8,008 bases of DNA from DATGFK01 sp040007395 (GTDB lineage Bacteria; Chloroflexota; Anaerolineae; Aggregatilineales; UBA2796): assembly GCA_040007395.1 (NCBI GenBank), contig JBDTVG010000120.1, positions 1 through 8,008 on the forward strand, written 5' to 3'. Position numbers and translations under genes: made by a program. The notes under the pieces are model-generated. The model worked only from the letters and a program-made list of their open reading frames with translations. It made no database searches and had not been told where the DNA came from. Shown here one piece after another: positions 1 through 7,300 of this stretch. Each line of letters opens with the position of its first letter. Within the stretch, counting starts at the first letter, position 1.

Positions 1-424
1 CATAGCTCACTGCATAAGCGCCGATCAGCGCCACAATTGCCAGCATCATCTCGTTAATCTGTCCACGCACGGCGAAATAATATGCTAATGCGAAGAACAT
101 AAACCCATCGGCATAGCGATCCAGCGTGGAATCAAGCAGAGCACCGAAACGGTTCTGGCGATTCATGGCTCGTGCAATAGCCCCGTCCAATACATCCAGC
201 GGCATTCCCAAAATCAGCACAATGCCAGAAGCCAAGAAGTCGCCACGCGCTGCGAGCCATGCGCCAACCATGACCACGACTAACCCCAGCACCGTGATCG
301 TATCAGGGTGCAGCCCCAGCCGAATCCCCGTCTGACCCAACCAGACGGTCAGGCCGCGTGTCTGGTAGCGCAGCCAATCGCTCAAACTCGTGAAACGCAC
401 CGGAGCAACCTCATCATTTCGCAT
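1..424 (-). CDS. CDP-alcohol phosphatidyltransferase family protein (PgsA-like), N-terminal 141 residues, cut by the window edge
   Basis: Membrane enzyme that transfers a phosphatidyl group from CDP-diacylglycerol to an alcohol such as glycerol phosphate or inositol phosphate. I translated the minus strand from the ATG at 424-422; the frame stays open to base 1, so the C-terminus is missing. The family signature D-x2-D-G-x2-A-R-x8-G-x3-D-x3-D is complete: D77, D80, G81, A84, R85, G94, D98 and D102, the residues that hold two metal ions and the CDP group. Hydrophobic segments lie at about 42-58, 63-76, 107-119 and 126-140, as expected for an integral membrane protein. N-terminal residues HPDTITVLGL match the usual start of the first helix. 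The ATG has no good ribosome binding site. A GTG at codon 9 (400-398) is preceded by GAGG at 412-409 and is a credible alternative start. The gene lies 90 bases downstream of upp on the same strand. The acceptor alcohol cannot be told from this fragment. Confidence 0.9.
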   Translation of the reverse strand, partial: MRNDEVAPVRFTSLSDWLRYQTRGLTVWLGQTGIRLGLHPDTITVLGLVVVMVGAWLAARGDFLASGIVLILGMPLDVLDGAIARAMNRQNRFGALLDSTLDRYADGFMFFALAYYFAVRGQINEMMLAIVALIGAYAVSY

Positions 425-514
425 AATTGTTAACAGTACATCCGCTTGCCATTTATCCTGATTGCGTCGGCTAACCCAAACCTTTTTAACCTATTGTCAA
501 TGAGCAGACCGCGT
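425..514 (-). other. upp to phosphatidyltransferase intergenic gap
   Basis: This 90-base spacer lies between the upp stop and the phosphatidyltransferase start. I see no hairpin with a T-run, so read-through from upp is plausible. On the minus strand it contains an exact TTGACA (500-495), but the hexamers 16 to 18 bases downstream (for example GGGTTA and GGTTAG) are poor -10 matches. An independent promoter is therefore possible but unproven. Three short GGTT direct repeats follow, and the palindrome TGTTAACA sits at 428-435, just before the downstream ATG. Confidence 0.4.
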
Positions 515-1144
515 TCAGGTCGTGCCGAACTGTCGATCTCCTGCATCACCGAGACCCGGCACAATAAAGCCGATGTCGTTCAGACGTTCGTCTAGCGCCG
601 CTAGATAAACATCGATGTCTGGATGCGCGGTAGTGAGTGCGGCAACCCCTTCCGGTGCGCCGATCAAGCCAACGAACTTGATGCGCTTCACGCCCCACTT
701 TTTGAGAATATCCACCGTCGCGATGGCTGATCCGCCCGTCGCCAACATCGGATCGAGGATCAGGCAAACTTGTACACGCGGCTCAACAGGCAGCTTATTG
801 TAATACTGCACTGGACGCAAGGTTTTTTCGTCGCGGTAGAGGCCGATATGCCAAACCTCGGCACTGGGCATCAGTTCCCAAATGCCTTCGACCATACCCA
901 GACCTGCCCTCAAAATCGGTACAAGTCCGATCTCCTCAAGAAATTGCGATCCGGGCGCAATGCCCATCGGCGTTTCGACCTGAACGTCCGTCAGGCTTAT
1001 ATCCTGAGTTGCTTCGTAACACAGTAGCAGCGCCAATTCGCGCACTAACTGACGAAACTTGCCAGAATCCGTCAACTTATCACGGAGAATCGTCAGTTTG
1101 TGTTTGATCAACGGGTGGTTAGAAATATGCACGTTCGGGGTCAT
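515..1144 (-). CDS. upp: uracil phosphoribosyltransferase
   Basis: Cytoplasmic salvage enzyme that joins uracil to PRPP to give UMP and pyrophosphate. The 209-residue length is normal for the family. Visible signatures in order are: the N-terminal HPLIKHKLTILRD (residues 10-22); VPILRAGLGM (75-84); GLYRDEKTLRPVQYY (101-115); the PRPP-binding loop LDPMLATGGS (130-139) with its acidic residue D131; and the C-terminal uracil-recognition stretch GFIVPGLGDAGDR (192-204). The ATG start is secure. AAAGGA lies 7 bases upstream, and the frame has a TAA about 36 bases before the ATG with no ATG, GTG or TTG in between. A near-consensus promoter sits just upstream. It is divergent from the macroglobulin gene and is followed on the same strand by the phosphatidyltransferase. 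No regulator of pyrimidine metabolism is present in the window. Confidence 0.98.
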   Translation of the reverse strand: MTPNVHISNHPLIKHKLTILRDKLTDSGKFRQLVRELALLLCYEATQDISLTDVQVETPMGIAPGSQFLEEIGLVPILRAGLGMVEGIWELMPSAEVWHIGLYRDEKTLRPVQYYNKLPVEPRVQVCLILDPMLATGGSAIATVDILKKWGVKRIKFVGLIGAPEGVAALTTAHPDIDVYLAALDERLNDIGFIVPGLGDAGDRQFGTT

Positions 1145-1151
1145 GCCAGTA

Positions 1152-1157
1152 TCCTTT
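1152..1157 (-). promoter_or_regulatory. upp ribosome binding site
   Basis: On the minus strand this reads AAAGGA, ending 7 bases before the upp ATG. This is normal Shine-Dalgarno spacing and supports the chosen start. Confidence 0.8.
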
Positions 1158-1177
1158 CGCTGGGCGGCGCAGAAGCG

Positions 1178-1206
1178 ATTTTACGTGCCATCAGTGGTAC
1201 TGTCAA
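1178..1206 (-). promoter_or_regulatory. upp promoter, near-consensus sigma-70 type
   Basis: On the minus strand an exact TTGACA (1206-1201) is followed by a 17-base spacer and TAAAAT (1183-1178), which matches TATAAT at five of six positions. The expected start point is near 1171. That gives a leader of roughly 27 bases that still contains the AAAGGA ribosome binding site. This is the best promoter match in the window. It is read from sequence only, so the start point is a prediction. Confidence 0.75.
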
Positions 1207-1210
1207 CGTA

Positions 1211-1274
1211 GGGCATCCGTTGCCCAATCGTCAGATGTGCGGCGCGTCGCCGGATCATGCACTTTTACGATTGG
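1211..1274. repeat. cluster of inverted repeats in the divergent intergenic region
   Basis: Three inverted repeats lie here. GGGCA/TGCCC occupies 1211-1215 and 1221-1225. CGGCG/CGCCG occupies 1240-1244 and 1248-1252 with a 3-base loop. A longer-range pair, CCAATCGT (1224-1231) and ACGATTGG (1267-1274), encloses the second hairpin and overlaps the first by two bases. No T-run follows on either strand, so this is not an evident terminator. It could be operator structure, or leader structure for a transcript starting upstream of the main upp promoter. The function is unknown. Confidence 0.4.
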
Positions 1275-1275
1275 C

Positions 1276-1303
1276 ACTATAATTGATAATTGTGCAATGT
1301 TAA
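1276..1303 (-). promoter_or_regulatory. possible second upp promoter
   Basis: On the minus strand TTAACA (1303-1298) is separated by 16 bases from TATAGT (1281-1276); each matches five of six consensus bases. It would start transcription near 1269 and give a leader of about 125 bases. It is weaker than the promoter at 1178-1206 and may be secondary or fortuitous in an AT-rich stretch. Confidence 0.35.
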
Positions 1304-1329
1304 CAAACAGTTCAATGTGTTCTGATACT
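1300..1329 (+). promoter_or_regulatory. candidate promoter for the macroglobulin gene
   Basis: On the plus strand TTAACA (1300-1305) is followed, after 18 bases, by GATACT (1324-1329), which matches four of six -10 positions. The predicted start is near 1336, about 40 bases before the ATG. An alternative is the perfect TATAAT at 1278-1283, but the bases at -35 distance from it (1254-1261) do not resemble TTGACA. The gene must have its own promoter because its upstream neighbour is divergent. Confidence 0.35.
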
Positions 1330-1366
1330 TTCTGAACCTTTTACACATCTTTAGCTGGCTTCATCT

Positions 1367-1372
1367 GGAGAG
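1367..1372 (+). promoter_or_regulatory. macroglobulin gene ribosome binding site
   Basis: GGAGAG lies just before the ATG at 1377, with 6 bases between GGAG and the start codon. This is a strong Shine-Dalgarno match. It fixes the start immediately before a convincing signal peptide. Confidence 0.8.
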
Positions 1373-1376
1373 ATTT

Positions 1377-4300
1377 ATGCAAAGACGTATCTGGCTTGTG
1401 ATCGCCGTCCTATTGGGTCTAACAGCATTGGGATCGACACCGCAAGTACGCGGCGCGGGGGATGCTATCGCGCCACAGGTGGTTGATACGGTTCCGGCGC
1501 GTGGCGAAGAACTACCTGTCGATAGTACGCTCACCCTCTATTTTGATCAAGCGATGGATCGAGCCAGCGTCGAAAGTGCCTTGAAGGTCGATCCTGATGT
1601 CAAAGGCATGTTGAATTGGACGAACGACACAACAGCGGTTTTCAAGCCTGCTGCGCCTTTGAAGCGGGACACCGAATACACCTTCGGTCTGGGCAGTGCT
1701 GCCAAGAGTAAAGCCGGAACGCCATTGCGTGACACATTTACCCTCAAACTGCGGACTCCCGGTGCGCTAGAAGTGTCGCAGATTTTGCCCGCCGACGGAA
1801 CACAAGACATCGAAGCCACCCCCACGATTACTGTGATCTTCAATCGTCCGGTAGTGCCGCTGCTCACGATTGAGGAAATGGCAAAACTGCCCAGCCCGCT
1901 CACGATTTCGCCAGCCGTCGAAGGTCAGGGCGAGTGGCTGAATACCTCGATCTATACCTTCAAGCCCAAGCCGGGACTAGCAGGCGGAACCAAATATACA
2001 ATCACGATTAAAAAGGGTCTGACGGATGTCAGTGGCAGTGTGCTGGCGAATGATGTCACGGCTACGTTTACAACGGTTGGGCCGCGTGTGATCTCGATCT
2101 TGCCTGAGACAAAAAGCCCCGCGATTTTGCGTGACCCTGCCATCATCGTAACTTTTAGCCAGCCGATGGACACCAAAGCTACCGAAAGCGCTTTCTCGCT
2201 CAAGCCTGTTGGCAGTGCAACAGCGCTGACTGGCGCGTTCACTTGGAATACTGAGAATACTGTCCTGACCTTTAAGCCAGCGCTGCTAGATTACAGCAAG
2301 TCCTACGAAATTCGCATCGATAAAGCGACGGCACGCAGCAGCACTAGTGGATTGATTCAGGCGGATGCACGATCAACCTTCTCGACAATTGACACGCCAG
2401 AGATTGTCGGAACTGCGCCTAAAAATGGTGACGAGGCTCAACCCTATGGCGGCTTCGGTGTTTCGTTCAGTGCACCCATGAAGTTCGACGATTTCAAGAA
2501 GCGTGTCATTGTCGAGCCAAAGCCAGAACTGTACTACGATGACTATATCACCCAAGCCAAAGATGAATATCGGATTGGCTTTGGTCCAGAGCCAAGTACC
2601 AGCTATAAAGTAACAATTGATACCAACGGCCTTGTGGACATCTACGGTACACCCATCAAGCTCGACCCCAAGAGCAATTTGTACACTATGCTTGGCGATG
2701 GCAAGATACAGATCCACTATACAACTAGCGGCTACCCGCCCGAAGCATCGCTCAAGACGGGCAGCTATATCGGCCTGTACAGTGCTTATAGGGCACTCAC
2801 CCGCGTTTATTCGACCCATCGCAATATTTCGTCGTTGGAACTATCGCTGTATTCCATGCGGCTGAACGACTTCCTGAATCTAGCGAGTTCCAACAGCTAC
2901 GAGTTCCAGAACAAATACCAGCCTAGCGACTTTTTGCGCCGCTGGACAATGCCCGTTGCTAACCAACCAAATATCCTGCGCTACGATCTACTCACAGTCA
3001 GCACAGAAGGACCAAGTCTGGGTCAGGCACAGAATGTGGTCTGCCCCGGCGCACCCGCTTCACAGATCAAAGTCGGTGAGATAGTGACAGTGCTAGTCGA
3101 TACGCCCACTCCGCAGCGTATCCGCGATAGTGCTGCACTCGTTGGCAATGTAGTTGGGCAGGTCAAGCGCGGCACCGACTTAACCGTGATTGGTGGGCCA
3201 CTCTGCGCGGATCGGTTTGTCTGGTGGCAGGTTGCCAGTGCTGATGGCAAGTTGCAAGGCTGGACTGCCGAAGGCGACAGATCGCGCTATTTCATCGGCC
3301 CCAAAGGTGGTGCTGCGAAGCCAACGCAAGCGGCGACTCAAGAGGCCACGCTGCAAGCCACTCCACAGGCGAATGCCGATGCACAAGCCAAGCCAATGAA
3401 GCCGGGACTCTACTATCTCGAATTCAGTGCGCCAGAACTTCCCTCTGACCAACGCACCATTACGCATGTCATGGTTGTCGCTACTGCCAATCTCACCCTG
3501 AAACTTTCTGAACGACAGGCAATCGCTTGGGTGACTGATCTACAAAGTGGCAAACCAGTCGCCAATGTAGACGTGAAATTCTACGGTGGCGAGAAGCACG
3601 ACGAAATCGGCACTGCTAAGACCGATAGCGATGGGTTGGCTACATACTCCTTTGCCCAGCCACTCCAAACGCTGAACGAAGACCTGTACGCCGTTGTCAA
3701 TGATGGAACCAACTTTGCCGTCGGGACATCTAACTGGAGCGATGGCATCGATCCTTGGGCGTTTAACCTGCAAGGTGACTTTTACCCGCAGGATGTTTCG
3801 GTTTATATGTACACCGAACGGGCACTATATCGTCCCGGTCAACCGGTGTATTTCCGGGGCGTGCTGCGTTCACGCAATGATATGACCTACAGCTTGAGCG
3901 ATCTCAAGACGATGCCAGTTGAGATTTTTGATAATGAAGGCAAATCGGTGTACTCGAAGGATGTGCCGCTTACGCCGTTTGGCACTTTTGCCGACAGCTT
4001 CAATATCGATCCTAATGCTCCACTTGGCTACTATCGCATTGTGGCACGACCCTTCGGCAAACCAGACGATACCCAAAACAATGTCGAACGCCGCAAGCCG
4101 GAATTTTCCCAGAATTTCAATGTTGCCGACTACCGCCTGCCCGAATTTCAGGTCAAGACAAACGCCGAACAGAGTCAGGTGCTTCAGGGCGACAAGATCA
4201 AAGTCACTGTCGATAGCAGTTTCTTCTTTGGTGGAGCGGTGAGCAACGCCAATGTCTCGTGGACAGTGAACAGCAACGAATACAGTTTCCCGTACAAAGG

Positions 4301-7300
4301 CACGGGCAGCTATAGTTTCATTGACTACAATGAGGACGCAGGCTTTAGCTCGACAGACAATACCTACGGCAGTGTCATCGCCGAGGGTAAAGGCAAGACG
4401 GACGCGCAGGGCAAATTTGTCATCGAAGTGCCTGCCGATCTGGGCAAAACACCCCGTAGCCAGAGCTTTACGATAAGCGCTTCTGTTACCGATGAAAGTG
4501 ATCAGCAGGTTTCTGGCAGCGCCGATGTAGTCGTGCATCAGGGTCAATTCTATATTGGCATTACCCCCGAAGAATACGTGGGAACTGCCAAACAACCGCA
4601 GAAGATCGATCTGATCAATGTCGATTGGGATAGCAAGCCCGTTGCCGGAAATTCGATCAGCATCAAGGTTGTTGAGCGTGTGTGGAGCAGTGTCCAAACG
4701 GTTGAACCGGGGACTGGTCTAACTGTTTGGAATTATGACGTGAAGGAGAATCCAGTCACGGACGGCATTGTCCAGATCGGGCAAGACGGCAAGGGAGTCT
4801 ACGAGTTTACGCCGCCTGCGGGAGGCATTTACAAGATTTACGCAACCAGCCGCGACTCGAAGGGCAATCAGATTACTAGTTCAACCTTTGACTGGGTAGC
4901 TGGGCCGGACTATGTACCTTGGCGGCAGCAGAACAACAATCGCATCGATCTCAAGATTGACAAGGATAGTTACCAGATAGGTGAAACGGCTTCGCTGCTC
5001 ATCGCCAGCCCGTTCCAAGGGGAGGCAGTCGCGCTGGTAAGTGTTGAGCGCGGACACGTTATCAAGACTGAACTGGTTACAATGAAGACCAACAGCACAG
5101 TCTATAAGCTGCCCATTACGCCAGATATGGCTCCTAACGCCTTTGTCTCGGTGATGGTGGTCAAGGGAGTTGACGACAAGAATCCAGTCGCAGCGTTCCG
5201 GATGGGGTTGGTGCAAGTTGGCGTACAAACAGACCGCCTAAAACTCAATATCACGCTGACACCCGACAAACCGCAAGCTGGCCCCCGCGACAAAGTTAAC
5301 TACAAAGTCCATGTGACTGACTATGCAGGTAAACCTGTGCAAGCCGAAGTTGGGCTGGCATTGGTCGATCAAGCTGCGCTGTCCTTGCTTGCTGACCAGA
5401 GCGCCCCTATCCTGCAATACTTCTACGGTACACAGGGTCTCGGCGTGCGGACTTCCAGTACACTTACCCTCAGCGTAGACCAACAGACCCAGCAAATTCT
5501 AAATACAGTGAAAGGGGGTGGTGGCGGCGGCCCCGAAGGTGGCGTGTTCGAGGTGCGTCAGGAATTCGTCACGACCCCGTTGTGGTCGCCCGCAGTCAAC
5601 ACCGACGCGAACGGCGATGCCATAGTAAGCGTAACGCTGCCCGACAACTTGACCACATGGCGCTTGGATGCCCGCGCCGTTACCAAACCGATAGGTGAAC
5701 TTTCGACTACATTGGTCGGGCAAACTACGATAGATCTGCTGAGTACCAAGCCCCTACTGATCCGTCCGGTTACGCCGCGCTTCTATGTGGTGGGCGACGT
5801 AAGCACGTTGGCGGCAGTGGTCAACAATAACACCGATCAATCGCAAGATGTGACGGTACGCATCGATGCACAAGGTGTAACGCTCAAGGGCGATGCAACG
5901 CTCAAGGGCACGATCCCGTCGAAGGGTCGCGCACGTTTCGAGTGGCCTGTTGAAGTCAAAGATGTCGATAATGTCGGCGTAACGTTCTTCGCTAGCAGCG
6001 CCGATAACAAGTACACCGATGCTGCCAAGAGTGCCGTTGGTCAGGGCGCGGATAAGACTCTGCCTGTCGTGCGCTACGAGGTGCCGGAAACGGTTGGCAC
6101 GGGTGGCGTAATCGATCAAGCGGGCGGCAACAGCACTGAGGGAATCTTGCTATCCAGCCGCCTCAACGTAACTCAAGGGACACTAGCAATCCGCGTCGAT
6201 CCCTCGCTGGCAGCAACCGCGACTGACGCGCTGAATGTCCTCAAAAACTATCCTTATCAATGCCTTGAGCAGACTGTCTCAAGGTTCCTGCCGAACTTGA
6301 TGACCTATCGTGCGCTCAAGCAGCTCGGCCTTGACGATCCGAAAATGAAATCGGAACTGGGCGACGTGATCAATTATGCGGTGCAGCGCCTTTACGCCGA
6401 ACAACACACCGATGGCGGTTGGGGCTGGTTCGTGCGCGACAATAGCGACGCACTGGTCACGGCTTACGCTGTGATCGGTTTGAGTGAGGCACAGCAGCAA
6501 GGCTTTGATGTCGATAAAGATGTCCTCGCCAAAGCAATAGCTTTCGTGCAAAAGCAACTGAAGCCGCTTGGTGATCAGGCAAACACTTGGCAGCTTAACC
6601 GCCAAGCGTTCTTGCTCTATGCGCTAGCGCGTGCCAAGTCTGGGAATGTCGCCCAGAGTGTGCGTCTGTTCAATATTCGCGAGAAGTTGAGTGTTTACGC
6701 ACGCGCCTATCTCGCCATGACTTTTCACCTGCTCGACTCAAAGGAAACTCGCTATACCGCGCCACTCATCAGCGACCTGCAAAATCGGGCGGTTGCCAGC
6801 GCTACCGGGATGCACTGGGAAGAAGACTATAACGATTACTACAACTGGAATACGGACACTCGCACGACAGCGATTGCCCTGAATGCGTTGGTCGAGATTG
6901 ATCCCACCAACAAGCTGATCCCCAATGTAGTACGCTGGCTGATGATCGCCCGCAAAGCCGACGCATGGGAGACGACTCAGGAAACCGCGTGGGCTGTCAT
7001 GGGTCTGACCGACTGGATGCAAGTTACCGGAGAACTCAAGCCGAACTACTCCTTCGATGTCACCATAAACGATAAAGCGTTAACCACTGGTCAGAAGGTT
7101 ACGCCGGATACCGTCAAGCAGCATGTCGATCTGCAAGTTGCCGTCAAGGATCTGTTGATCGATGAAGTCAACAAACTAGTAATCACGCGCAGCAGTGGCG
7201 ATGGCGTGCTGTACTACACCGCGCACCTGACCGCTTATGTGCCTGTCGAACAGGTCAAACCTGTGTCGCGGGGCATGAGCATCACACGCACCTACAGCCT

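Noticed and set aside
126..335. Plus-strand 69-codon frame opposite the phosphatidyltransferase
   Set aside because: It overlaps the complete CDP-alcohol phosphatidyltransferase signature on the other strand and its product is low-complexity Ser/Thr/Pro-rich.
770..1027. Plus-strand 85-codon frame opposite upp
   Set aside because: It is antisense to the catalytic core of upp, with no motif and no ribosome binding site.
1211..1274. Pyrimidine-responsive attenuator in front of upp
   Set aside because: Hairpins exist and partly exclude each other, but there is no T-run after any of them, and the best upp promoter lies downstream of them, so they would not be in the main transcript.
1377..1439. 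Twin-arginine export signal from RR at residues 3-4
   Set aside because: The residues after RR (IWLV) do not fit the S-R-R-x-F-L-K pattern, and the hydrophobic core is strong, as in ordinary Sec signals.
3870..4697. Long open frame of 275 codons on the minus strand inside the macroglobulin gene
   Set aside because: It lies wholly antisense to a firmly identified coding region, its translation shows no recognisable motif, and long shadow frames are expected in a 6.4-kb gene at this base composition.
5511..5552. Glycine-codon run as a DNA repeat or slippage site
   Set aside because: The six codons use mixed third bases (GGG, GGT, GGC), the frame continues cleanly on both sides, and a glycine-rich bait is plausible for the family.
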